The translations under genes were made by a program, and so were the position numbers. A DNA stretch of 22,119 nt. It comes from Lachnospiraceae bacterium. Its GTDB lineage: Bacteria > Bacillota > Clostridia > Lachnospirales > Lachnospiraceae. Of the stretch, positions 1 to 6,634 are shown piece after piece; the stretch's first letter is position 1, and each line of letters opens with the position of its first letter. Location of the stretch: assembly GCA_900771955.1 (NCBI GenBank), contig CAAGPW010000241.1, positions 1-22,119 of the forward strand, written 5' to 3'. The notes beneath the pieces are model-generated. The model searched no databases, had not been told where the DNA came from, and saw only the letters and a program-made list of their open reading frames with translations.

Positions 1-917
1 CCGCCAATAAACATAAGCACGGTGGTTAAAAATTTGGATGCATCGGAAATTGCAGCGTTGTCGACCGTGTTAAATCCTGCAGTACGCGGCGTCACAGATG
101 CAAACAGTGCACGCAGGAGCTGTTCCGGCAGCGAAAGACCGGACAGAACACCGTTCCGTTCGAGTAGGAAAAAGCATGCGGCACCGCCAAAGGTCAGAAA
201 TACCGTGGCTGAGAGCGTCATTTTTGCATGCAGGGAATAGTGTTTAAAATGAAAGCGGTGCACATAGATGTTGTCCCAGACAATAAAGCCGAGTCCGCCG
301 ACCAGGATTAAAAACATAACAGTCAGGTTTACGATCCAGTTTCCGGCAAAAGGCGTGAGCGAGGAGTAGGGGGCATAACATCCCATCAGGTCAAAGCCTG
401 CGTTGCAGAAGGCGGAGATGGAATGAAATATGCCATAATAAATGCCGGTGCGGATGCCGAGCTTGGGAACAAAACAGGCAGAGAGAATGACAGCGCCGAT
501 CCCTTCAAAAAGCAGGGTCCCCTTTAAAATATGTTTGGAGAGTTTGACGATGCCGCCGAGCTGCAGGGCATTGACGCTTTCTTTCAGCTGGCCTCTTGCC
601 TTCAGACCGATTTTCCGGTGGAGTGCGAGAGAAATAAAAACGCCGATTGTAATAAAGCCGAGTCCGCCGATCTGGATCAGGGTAAGAAGGACAAGCTGTC
701 CGAAAAGTGTCCAGTGGGTAAAAGTGTCCACAAGGATCAGTCCGGTTACGCAGGAAGCACTGGCAGCCGTAAACAATGCAGTCAGAAAATCCGTACTTTC
801 GCCACTTTTCGTGGAACATGGAAGCATGAGCAGACACGCACCGATCAGTATCAGCAGAAAAAATCCGAGAGCGATCATCTGCACGCCGGAAAGCCGGCGT
901 TTAAATTTTGTAAACAT
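1..917 (-). CDS. TrkH/KtrB family potassium uptake protein, C-terminally truncated by the window edge
   Basis: The visible ~305 residues start at an ATG and run off the left edge with no stop. They give a multi-span membrane protein with the repeated P-loop selectivity-filter segments of the TrkH/KtrB/HKT superfamily: TAASASCVTGL near residue 52, HSISAFCNAGFDL near residue 164, and SVTPRTAGFNTVD near residue 275. Each carries the glycine that lines the potassium path. The short N-terminus before the first helix and the spacing of the filters fit KtrB (about 445 residues) better than the longer proteobacterial TrkH. The partner, a cytosolic KtrA/TrkA nucleotide-binding regulator, is expected nearby, probably beyond the left edge, but is not in the window. 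It would import K+ (often coupled to Na+ or H+) across the cytoplasmic membrane. The family is secure; KtrB versus TrkH is inference. Confidence 0.93.
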   Translation of the reverse strand, partial: MFTKFKRRLSGVQMIALGFFLLILIGACLLMLPCSTKSGESTDFLTALFTAASASCVTGLILVDTFTHWTLFGQLVLLTLIQIGGLGFITIGVFISLALHRKIGLKARGQLKESVNALQLGGIVKLSKHILKGTLLFEGIGAVILSACFVPKLGIRTGIYYGIFHSISAFCNAGFDLMGCYAPYSSLTPFAGNWIVNLTVMFLILVGGLGFIVWDNIYVHRFHFKHYSLHAKMTLSATVFLTFGGAACFFLLERNGVLSGLSLPEQLLRALFASVTPRTAGFNTVDNAAISDASKFLTTVLMFIG

Positions 918-970
918 AGGAATACCTGATTTCTTATTTATTTCGTAAGTTATGTAATAAATCTCATTCT

Positions 971-999
971 ATTATAAAGATTGGCGCGGGAGATGTCTA
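971..999 (-). promoter_or_regulatory. Promoter of the trkH/ktrB gene
   Basis: Read on the minus strand, TAGACA (994-999) and a perfect TATAAT (971-976) are separated by 17 bases. This matches sigma-A promoters at 11 of 12 positions and lies about 54 bases upstream of the start codon. Confidence 0.75.
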
Positions 1000-1029
1000 G
1001 CGGATTTTTGGGAAAGGAAAAATCTTTGG

Positions 1030-1058
1030 TTGTGAAAAAAATGGGGATTTAGTATAAT
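1030..1058 (+). promoter_or_regulatory. Promoter of the 1087-2123 two-gene operon
   Basis: TTGTGA (1030-1035), a 17-base spacer and a perfect TATAAT (1053-1058) lie 28 bases before the start codon at 1087. It diverges from the trkH/ktrB promoter, with the two -35 boxes only 30 bases apart. Confidence 0.75.
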
Positions 1059-1086
1059 AAAAGAATAAAGTGGGAGGAAAAATGAA

Positions 1087-1521
1087 ATGACAAGTTCTTT
1101 GCTATCATTTATTATAACGATCCTGATTGTGGCGGTCGGTGCAGCAACATCGGAAAAGAAAAAGAAGAAGGGAGCGCGCGGCACTCAGATACCGAAGCAG
1201 AATCGGATGCAGACATACCGGAATCCGCAACAGATGAATGCGGGTGCAATACATAAGCAGAATGCAGTCCCACCCAAAAGCAGCGGAAATGCAATTCTGG
1301 ACCGTGTGCTCAGGGAAAATGCGGCAACGGATGCAAGAGAATCCGAAGAGGAAGAAATGGTAATACTGGATACCATGGGACTTGGTATACCAACAATGGA
1401 ACAGAGTCCGTATATGCAGGAAGTGCATCAGCTGATAGTGACTGGCTATGAGGCAAAAATGCCGGAGCAGAGGGATTTCCTGATGGAAGGGCTTGCGCTT
1501 TTGGATCAGCATGTCGGTTAA
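1087..1521 (+). CDS. Small membrane-anchored protein of unknown function
   Basis: A 144-residue protein not recognised as any named family. Residues 3-20 form one hydrophobic helix, followed directly by a run of five lysines (24-28). This predicts an N-terminal membrane anchor, either N-out/C-in by the positive-inside rule or an uncleaved signal anchor. Residues 30-75 are polar and rich in Gln/Asn, probably disordered. An acidic patch (EEEE near 87-90) precedes a C-terminal part that may form two short helices (about 105-142). GGGAGG at 1072-1077 sits 9 bases before this ATG, which decides the start over an earlier ATG at 1082 that stops after two codons. The stop is 17 bases before the DUF1653 gene, so the two are an operon. 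No function can be assigned. Confidence 0.75.
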   Translation: MTSSLLSFIITILIVAVGAATSEKKKKKGARGTQIPKQNRMQTYRNPQQMNAGAIHKQNAVPPKSSGNAILDRVLRENAATDARESEEEEMVILDTMGLGIPTMEQSPYMQEVHQLIVTGYEAKMPEQRDFLMEGLALLDQHVG

Positions 1522-1538
1522 GGAAAGAAGAGGATAAA

Positions 1539-2123
1539 ATGAGACAGATACCAAAGCCGGGGGAACTGTACCGGCATTTTAAAAATAAGTTATATCAGGT
1601 GATTGCGGTTGCAAAACATACAGAGACGGAAGAAGATATGGTGGTATACCAGGCATTATATGGTGATTTTTCTGTGTATGTCCGTCCGCTTGCGATGTTT
1701 CTTGATGAAGTGGATCATGAGAAATATCCGGAAAGCCCGCAGCAGTACCGTTTTGAAAAAGTAGAGCGTGGAATAGCTGTACCGGATGCGGAACAAAAAA
1801 AGGAGTCTGTGAAGCGCCCGGATGCGGAAACGAAAGCAGCAGCGCCGGAAGCTTTTACAGAAGCAGCGAACAGCAGGCAGGAAGAAGCAGAAGAACCAGA
1901 AGGCGTCGATCCGAGGCTGCTTGCAATTCTTGATGCGGATACCTATAACGAGAAATACAAGCTGCTCGCATCCATGCAGGGAGAGATGACTGACCGTCTG
2001 ATCAATGATCTGGCGGTGGCGCTTGACATTGCTGTAGATGACGGCCCGGTTGACCGTCGGTATGAAAAATTGAAATCTGCGCTTGCGATGCTCTGCAAGT
2101 ACGAAGTGAACCGCCTGCGTTAA
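1539..2123 (+). CDS. DUF1653 domain-containing protein
   Basis: This 194-residue soluble protein begins with a DUF1653 domain (about residues 5-65). The hallmarks are P-x-x-G-E-L-Y-R-H-F-K at the start, the H-T-E-T-E-E-D turn, V-V-Y-Q-A-L-Y-G-D near residue 40, and V-R-P-L-A-M-F-L-D at its end. DUF1653 is a small beta-rich domain of unknown function, often found alone in short proteins. Here a charged, probably disordered linker rich in Glu/Ala/Lys (75-125) joins it to a helical C-terminal segment (about 126-194) that I do not recognise. AGAAGAGG before the ATG is an acceptable ribosome binding site. It is the second gene of the operon starting at 1087, and its stop codon lies inside the operon terminator. 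Domain assignment is good; function is unknown. Confidence 0.88.
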   Translation: MRQIPKPGELYRHFKNKLYQVIAVAKHTETEEDMVVYQALYGDFSVYVRPLAMFLDEVDHEKYPESPQQYRFEKVERGIAVPDAEQKKESVKRPDAETKAAAPEAFTEAANSRQEEAEEPEGVDPRLLAILDADTYNEKYKLLASMQGEMTDRLINDLAVALDIAVDDGPVDRRYEKLKSALAMLCKYEVNRLR

Positions 2124-2143
2124 GCAAGGCGGTTCGGTTTTTT
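2108..2143 (+). terminator. Intrinsic terminator of the DUF1653 operon
   Basis: GAACCGCCT (2108-2116) pairs perfectly with AGGCGGTTC (2127-2135) across a 10-base loop, followed by GG and six Ts (2138-2143). The left arm lies in the last codons of the DUF1653 gene. The right arm and T-tract lie in the last codons of the convergent CYTH gene. On the minus strand there is no T-tract, so it should work only for the rightward transcript. Confidence 0.88.
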
Positions 2144-2581
2144 CTGACTTAAAGTGCTGTTATGGTATTCCGTGGAATAGGTTACGTCTTTTCCGAACCA
2201 GTCCGGAGGTACGAAGGCGTTTGCTTCATCGACACTTTCAAATTCCACTTCGGCAAGCGTGAGCGGAGAGAGCTCGGCATCAAAAATATCAAGTTCGATC
2301 GTGTACTTTTCCTGAAACGGAATCTTATAGCGGGTCTTTTGGATTAAGAGACCGTCTGTTTTGGGAGAAAGATGTTCATAGGCTTCTTTTGTGAGTGGAA
2401 GATTGTATTCTTCCCTTGCGAGAAGCCCTTTTGATTTGCAGGTTAAAATGTAATCATCATCCTGTCTGCGGATGCGAACAACGGGCTCTGTGCACAGATA
2501 GCCCTGTTCGATGCGGTGATGTGGATACTGGTCTAAATTTTTTGGAAGCTCTTTTATTAAAAATTTGCGTTCGATTTCCAT
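2120..2581 (-). CDS. CYTH domain protein (triphosphate tunnel metalloenzyme family)
   Basis: A 153-residue protein whose first residues, MEIERKF, contain the ExExK signature (E2, E4, K6) of CYTH enzymes. Basic and acidic strand motifs typical of the eight-stranded tunnel follow: VRIRR (35-39), LTCKSKG (46-52), REEYN (56-60), KTRYKI near 83, ELDIFD near 97 and AEVEFE near 111. The basic residues would bind a triphosphate and the glutamates a divalent metal. Bacterial single-domain members hydrolyse inorganic triphosphate or act on thiamine triphosphate or nucleotides; which applies here is not visible. GAAAGGAG lies about 7 bases before the ATG. The gene is convergent to the DUF1653 gene and overlaps it by 4 bases. 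The stop codon (2120-2122) lies in the loop of that operon's terminator. Confidence 0.9.
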   Translation of the reverse strand: MEIERKFLIKELPKNLDQYPHHRIEQGYLCTEPVVRIRRQDDDYILTCKSKGLLAREEYNLPLTKEAYEHLSPKTDGLLIQKTRYKIPFQEKYTIELDIFDAELSPLTLAEVEFESVDEANAFVPPDWFGKDVTYSTEYHNSTLSQKKPNRLA

Positions 2582-2732
2582 GGCTGGCTCCTTTCATATT
2601 GATAATGCTTGTTAATTCATGTGATCCCGATCATTCACAGGACTGGTATCAGTATAGCACAGGAGAGCAGAACGGTATACGTTTGAAAAAGGAAAAGAGT
2701 TCTGATTTTGACAATTTTTCAAAAAGGCAGTG

Positions 2733-2741
2733 TGCTATAAT
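2733..2741 (+). promoter_or_regulatory. Extended -10 promoter for the permease cluster
   Basis: TGC followed by a perfect TATAAT (2736-2741) forms an extended -10 element. A TTGACA at 2708-2713 is 22 bases upstream, too far for a standard -35 box, so the extended -10 probably carries the promoter. Transcription would start near 2748. Confidence 0.65.
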
Positions 2742-2755
2742 CCCAGATATGAAGC

Positions 2756-2796
2756 AAAGGCAAAGGAGCCGGAAAGGTCCTTTGCCTTTTTATATT
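2756..2796 (+). terminator. Terminator-like hairpin in the leader of the permease gene
   Basis: AAAGGCAAAGGA (2756-2767) pairs perfectly over 12 bp with TCCTTTGCCTTT (2778-2789) around a 10-base loop, and the right arm runs into a T-rich tail (to 2796). It lies only about 8 bases after the predicted transcription start and 22 bases before the permease start codon. This is the form of an intrinsic terminator or attenuator in the 5' leader. No competing antiterminator arm or known riboswitch core was seen. Confidence 0.7.
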
Positions 2797-2817
2797 TCAT
2801 GGAAGGGAGCGATTTTT

Positions 2818-4278
2818 ATGCAGAAAAAACTTGGACTTGGAAGCGCAATTGCAGTCTGTGTCGGTCTGATTGTGGCGACAAGCTGTCTGGTATCACTTGG
2901 AACAGGAATGGGCAGCATCGGACGCTGGTTTGTGATTCCGATGTTTGCAGTTATGGTTTTAAACTGGTTTGTGGCAGTATCCTTTGGAGAATTAAATTCT
3001 CTGATGCCAAACGTAAATGGTGGGACCGGACAGTATCTGCTTGCCGGAATGGGGCCGGTGGCATCGATCGTTGGAAACATAAGTGCATACGTGATCACCG
3101 ATATGCTTTCTCTTACCGTTGAGGTCAGTATGTGCGGTATCGTGTTACAGGAACTGTTTTTTCCACAGGTGGATGCAAGGGTCATTTCGCTGATCGTGCT
3201 GGCAGGCTTTTTTGTGATTAACTGGTTTGGCGTGGATATGTTTTCAAAAGTACAGAATGTCGTGGTATTTCTGCTGCTCGCATCCATGCTTTTACTGGGA
3301 CTTATCGGTGTTTTCAAACTTGGAAATGCTGCGAATGTTGTGGATTATGCGGCAACTGCACCGACATTTGCTGAAATCGGCGGGGTGACGGGACTCTGCA
3401 AGATGGCGGCACTTGCGTTCTGGCTGTTCATTGGCGTGGAATTTGTAATTCCGGTGGCAAAGGATATGAAGAACCCGCGAAGAGACGTACTTTTGTCAAT
3501 GACGCTCGGACTTCTGCTCCTGTTTGTCATACAGTCGATCCTGGGAAATGGAATGTTAAATTATGTTTCTATGGAAGGACTGAGCAATGATGCATCGAGT
3601 ATGCCGCACATGGTCTATGCGACAAGACTTATGGGCAATGTTGGACGTTACTGGATGGGGGCGATCACGATTCTTGCGGCAGCGTCTACAGTAAATACGG
3701 TGTATGCTTCGATTTCCAAGATCCTGCAGGGCATGGGTGAAGAAGGAATGGCACCATCGGTGTTTGCAAAAGAAAATAAACATGGTGCAGCTTATCCGGG
3801 TCTGATCTTTATGGCAGTACCGATCGCACTTCTTATTATTTCAAATGTGGCTGCTACGAACGGTGTATCCTTTCTGATCCTCACCGGCTCCTGCTTCTGG
3901 CTGGTCGGCTACTGTCTGATTCACCTGACGGTACTCCGTCTCAGAAAGAAATATCCGGATCATCCACGGAAAAAATGGCTGACACTTGCCGGAATTCCGC
4001 AGATTATCGGAATCATCGGAAACATCTACATGATCTGGCATATCGACAGCGGAGAGAGCAGGCTCAACATTTATAAGCTGTTTGTGATGGGATTTGTACT
4101 GCTTGTGGCATATGCATTTATCTGGGTATGCGCAGTGATAAAGACAAAACCGTTTGCAACAGTTCCGGTGGAGGTCATCAATGAGGGAACAACCAAATTT
4201 GATGAGCTCGTAAAACAGGAGCAGCAGATCGAAGCAATGGAAAAGGCACTGGAAAAAACAGGAATACATGCAGAATGA
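2818..4278 (+). CDS. APC superfamily amino acid/amine permease
   Basis: A 486-residue integral membrane protein with about 12 hydrophobic helices and a cytosolic C-terminal tail (about 443-486) that is charged and helix-prone. The first helix with its glycine-rich break (GLIVATSCLVSLGTGMG, residues 16-32) and the loop KDMKNPRRDVLLSM (215-228) are typical of amino acid-polyamine-organocation transporters. The ATG at 2818 is chosen because GGAAGGGAG at 2801-2809 sits 8 bases upstream. The reading frame stays open further upstream, but that stretch crosses the promoter and leader hairpin. The stop overlaps the next gene's earliest possible ATG, and a Rid-family and a cyclodeaminase-like gene follow, so it probably imports their amino acid or amine substrate. 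Substrate specificity cannot be read from the sequence. Confidence 0.9.
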   Translation: MQKKLGLGSAIAVCVGLIVATSCLVSLGTGMGSIGRWFVIPMFAVMVLNWFVAVSFGELNSLMPNVNGGTGQYLLAGMGPVASIVGNISAYVITDMLSLTVEVSMCGIVLQELFFPQVDARVISLIVLAGFFVINWFGVDMFSKVQNVVVFLLLASMLLLGLIGVFKLGNAANVVDYAATAPTFAEIGGVTGLCKMAALAFWLFIGVEFVIPVAKDMKNPRRDVLLSMTLGLLLLFVIQSILGNGMLNYVSMEGLSNDASSMPHMVYATRLMGNVGRYWMGAITILAAASTVNTVYASISKILQGMGEEGMAPSVFAKENKHGAAYPGLIFMAVPIALLIISNVAATNGVSFLILTGSCFWLVGYCLIHLTVLRLRKKYPDHPRKKWLTLAGIPQIIGIIGNIYMIWHIDSGESRLNIYKLFVMGFVLLVAYAFIWVCAVIKTKPFATVPVEVINEGTTKFDELVKQEQQIEAMEKALEKTGIHAE

Positions 4279-4298
4279 CAGGGAAAGGGGAAAAACAG

Positions 4299-4694
4299 AT
4301 GGAAAAAAGAGAAAATTATGCTTCCGGCGCTCCGCTGGAAGAAAAAGTAGGGTACAGCCGTATGGTAAAAGTCGGAAATCAGGTGTTTGTCGGAGGAACG
4401 ACTTCCGTGCAGCCGGATGGAACAGTGTATGGAGAGAATGCGTATGAGCAGACGAAATATGTAATTGAAAAACAGCTTCGTCTGCTGGAGCAGGCGGGAG
4501 CAAAAGCGGGGGATGTGGTTCGGGTAAAGATTTATACGACCGATATCACACAGGGATCTGAGATCAGCAGGGCATATTCGGAGTTTTTTCATGATATCCG
4601 GCCGTTATGTACGATGGTCGGGACACCGGCGTTAAACCGTCCGACCCAGTTTGTGGAGATCGAGATGGACGCGGTCATTGGATGTGCATTGTAG
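4299..4694 (+). CDS. Rid family (YjgF/YER057c/UK114) protein
   Basis: A 131-residue protein with the Rid fold motifs: VGNQVFVGGTTSVQPDG near the start, QTKYVIEKQLRLLEQAGA in the first helix, VVRVKIYTTD, and the final strand FVEIEMDAVIG. Rid1 (RidA) proteins deaminate reactive enamine/imine intermediates released by PLP enzymes, using an arginine in the segment before the last strand. At the matching place this protein reads PLCTMV, which appears to lack that arginine, so it is more likely one of the Rid4-7-type subgroups with a different or unknown activity. I chose the ATG at 4299 because AAAGGGG (4284-4290) is 8 bases upstream. An in-frame ATG at 4275 overlaps the permease stop and would add eight residues. 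It sits between the permease and the cyclodeaminase-like gene. Confidence 0.88.
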   Translation: MEKRENYASGAPLEEKVGYSRMVKVGNQVFVGGTTSVQPDGTVYGENAYEQTKYVIEKQLRLLEQAGAKAGDVVRVKIYTTDITQGSEISRAYSEFFHDIRPLCTMVGTPALNRPTQFVEIEMDAVIGCAL

Positions 4695-4738
4695 AGAAAA
4701 AGCTGTTATTTTAAGCGGAAGAAAAGGAGCGAGTGTGT

Positions 4739-5875
4739 ATGGGATATCCAAATGTAGATTTTTTATTTTTAAATGAGGAAGAAATGATCAAAGCTGGTGT
4801 AAAAGATATGCCGGGCTGCATTGAAGCGATGGAAGAGGTATTAAAATGTCTGACAAAGGGAGACTATGTGATGGGCGGAGAAAACCATAATTCACACGGC
4901 TGTATGGTGCGTTTTCCGGCGGAATCCCCATTTCCCAATATGCCAAAGAATGTGGGCGAGGACCGGAGGTTCATGGCGATGCCGGCATACATCGGCGGAC
5001 CGTTTGATCTGGCCGGAATGAAATGGTATGGCTCCAATATGGAAAACAAAAAAGTCGGACTGCCGCGCTCGATCCTCATGGTTATGTTAAATGACAAAAC
5101 GACCGGTGCACCGCTCTGCCTGATGAGTGCAAACCTGCTCAGCGCATACCGTACCGGTGCGATTCCGGGAGTCGGCTCAAAGTACCTTGCGCCCAAGGGT
5201 GCAAAAGTATGCGGCATTTACGGACCGGGTGTTATGGGAAAGACCGGACTCGATGCATTTGCAGCGACCTGTCCGGAGCTTGATACTTTAAAGATCAAGG
5301 GAAGAGGACAGAAATCCATCGACAGCCTGATTGCCTACGCAAAAGAAAAATACCCGCAGTTTAAGACCATTCAGGTGGTGGACAGCGTGGAGGAACTGGT
5401 GCGTGGCAGCGATGTCATGACATTTGCGGCGACCAGCGGTGAAGATCCGTCAACCTATGCAATGGTAAAAGGAGAGTGGATAAAGCCCGGAGCACTGATC
5501 GTTGGACCGAGTGCGTTCAATATGGAAGAAGATTTTTTGAAGGAGCGCTGCAAACTTGTTGTGGACAACCGCAAGCTCTATGAGGCATGGGCGGAGGAAT
5601 ATCCGTATCCGACGTTTGGTGCGATCAATATTATTGGCGCAAAATTCATGGACATGCTGCATGATGGCATTATCACGGATGAACAGATCACAGACATGGG
5701 AAGCATTCTGCTTGGAGAGAGCAAAGGAAGAGAATCTGACGATCAGATCATTGTGTATTCCGTTGGCGGGATGCCGGTAGAAGACGTGGCATGGGGAAAA
5801 ATCTGCTATGAAAAGGCATTAAAAATGGGGCTTGGCACAAAGCTGCATCTTTGGGACGCACCGGATATGTGTTAG
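4739..5875 (+). CDS. Ornithine cyclodeaminase/mu-crystallin family protein (tyramine oxidase subunit B-like)
   Basis: A 378-residue soluble protein, somewhat longer than ordinary ornithine cyclodeaminases (about 320-350). It keeps the family framework: an arginine in MVRFP (R58), a lysine in GMKWYGS (K95), the YRTGA motif (R138) and a Rossmann-type glycine loop GPGVMG (162-167) for NAD(P)H. Family members catalyse cyclodeamination of ornithine, ketimine reduction, or alanine/N-methyl amino acid chemistry through imines. Close homologues are, as I recall, often labelled tyramine oxidase subunit B, a name with little biochemical backing. Where ornithine cyclodeaminase has an essential aspartate in a G-A-D turn, this protein has PSAFN (257-261), so ornithine may not be its substrate. 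AGGAG at 4725-4729 is 9 bases before this ATG; a GTG six bases earlier is too close. Confidence 0.85.
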   Translation: MGYPNVDFLFLNEEEMIKAGVKDMPGCIEAMEEVLKCLTKGDYVMGGENHNSHGCMVRFPAESPFPNMPKNVGEDRRFMAMPAYIGGPFDLAGMKWYGSNMENKKVGLPRSILMVMLNDKTTGAPLCLMSANLLSAYRTGAIPGVGSKYLAPKGAKVCGIYGPGVMGKTGLDAFAATCPELDTLKIKGRGQKSIDSLIAYAKEKYPQFKTIQVVDSVEELVRGSDVMTFAATSGEDPSTYAMVKGEWIKPGALIVGPSAFNMEEDFLKERCKLVVDNRKLYEAWAEEYPYPTFGAINIIGAKFMDMLHDGIITDEQITDMGSILLGESKGRESDDQIIVYSVGGMPVEDVAWGKICYEKALKMGLGTKLHLWDAPDMC

Positions 5876-5887
5876 AAAATCAGGGAC

Positions 5888-5916
5888 TGGAAGAATAAAA
5901 TGAGGCGTGGTATAAT
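5888..5916 (+). promoter_or_regulatory. Extended -10 promoter for the DJ-1/PfpI gene
   Basis: TGG plus perfect TATAAT (5911-5916) gives an extended -10 element. A weak -35 match, TGGAAG (5888-5893), is 17 bases upstream. It lies between the cyclodeaminase-like stop and the next start, so the DJ-1 gene can be transcribed separately. Confidence 0.65.
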
Positions 5917-5957
5917 GATTCCCAGATAAAAGCGAAGGATCAAGGAGGAATCAGGAA

Positions 5958-6509
5958 ATGAGCAGATTGGGAATCTTTTTTGCAGACGGTTGTGAGGAAA
6001 TTGAGGGACTGGCAGTAGTCGATATCGTAAGACGGGCAAAGATGGATATCACGACGATATCAGTCACCGGAAAAAAAGAAGTGACAGGTTCACATCATAT
6101 CACATTTGAGACAGATGCGCTTTTTGAGGATGTGGATTTTTCTGAACTTGACGGCATCATTTTACCGGGCGGTATGCCGGGAACCTTAAACCTTGGTGCA
6201 CATGCGGGCGTGACAGAACAGGTCAGGGCTTTTGCAGGAGCAGGAAAGCTGGTATGTGCGATCTGTGCGGCACCGAGTGTACTTGGCGCGTGTGGCGTCC
6301 TTTCCGGTAAAAAGGCAACCTGCCATCCGGGTTTTGAAGAAAAACTGACCGGTGCAGCAGTTTCCTACGATAATGTGGTCACGGACGGGAATGTGATCAC
6401 CAGCCGCGGCATGGGTACGGTCATTGATTTCGGTCTTGCGATCGTTTCCTATTTCGGAACCGAAGAGCTCGTAGAGGATGTAAGGAAGCATCTCGTGTAT
6501 AACCACTAA
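5958..6509 (+). CDS. DJ-1/PfpI family protein
   Basis: A 183-residue single-domain protein of the DJ-1/ThiJ/YajL group, with the usual length. The nucleophilic elbow AICAAPSVLG places the reactive cysteine at residue 103. H123 (TCHP) and E16 (in GCEEIE) match the histidine and glutamate that tune that cysteine in DJ-1 proteins. Members act as glyoxalases, chaperones or redox sensors, sometimes proposed as deglycases; the sequence does not choose among these. AAGGAGG at 5942-5948 is 9 bases before the ATG. It has its own promoter and no visible terminator separates it from the cyclodeaminase-like gene, so some co-expression is possible. A role in detoxifying reactive carbonyls from the neighbouring amine pathway is speculation. 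Confidence 0.92.
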   Translation: MSRLGIFFADGCEEIEGLAVVDIVRRAKMDITTISVTGKKEVTGSHHITFETDALFEDVDFSELDGIILPGGMPGTLNLGAHAGVTEQVRAFAGAGKLVCAICAAPSVLGACGVLSGKKATCHPGFEEKLTGAAVSYDNVVTDGNVITSRGMGTVIDFGLAIVSYFGTEELVEDVRKHLVYNH

Positions 6510-6550
6510 AGGGCGGAGAGCGGCAGTATTTTTTGGAATACAAAAATTTT

Positions 6551-6580
6551 GCATCATAAGAAAAACTTACCAACATAATA
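6551..6580 (+). promoter_or_regulatory. Candidate sigma-G (forespore) promoter of the SASP gene
   Basis: CATAATA (6574-6580) fits the sigma-G -10 consensus CATNHTA. GCATC (6551-6555), 18 bases upstream, fits the -35 consensus GHATR at four of five positions. No sigma-A promoter is evident. The implied leader is about 90 bases. Confidence 0.5.
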
Positions 6581-6608
6581 TTTTGGGATTCGCAGATAAT
6601 AGAATCAG

Positions 6609-6634
6609 GATAAGCGATACGACAAAAGCTTATC
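6609..6634 (+). other. Inverted repeat in the SASP leader
   Basis: GATAAGC (6609-6615) is perfectly complementary to GCTTATC (6628-6634). An alternative 7-bp pairing, CAGATAA (6593-6599) with TTATCTG (6630-6636), shares the same right arm, so the two structures exclude each other. It is AT-rich and could be chance. Confidence 0.4.

Noticed and set aside
442..948. Plus-strand open frame opposite the potassium channel gene
   Set aside because: The minus strand gives the TrkH/KtrB filter motifs; this frame is a shadow.
1082..1090. Minimal ATG-AAA-TGA frame overlapping the start of the 1087 gene
   Set aside because: It is spaced only 4 bases from the ribosome binding site and is too short to judge; probably chance.
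2642..2690. Minus-strand TATACT as a promoter for the CYTH gene
   Set aside because: No acceptable -35 box is found at 16-18 bases, so no promoter is called.
2708..2713. TTGACA upstream of the permease promoter as a -35 box
   Set aside because: It is 22 bases from the TATAAT, well outside the usual 16-18; the extended -10 explains the promoter better.
2395..2817. In-frame upstream extension of the permease reading frame
   Set aside because: It runs antisense through the CYTH gene and across the promoter and leader hairpin, and has no ribosome binding site. The ATG at 2818 has one at ideal spacing.
3841..4503. Long open frame antisense to the permease end and Rid gene
   Set aside because: It covers two well-supported genes on the other strand and its sequence is low-complexity and unlike any family.
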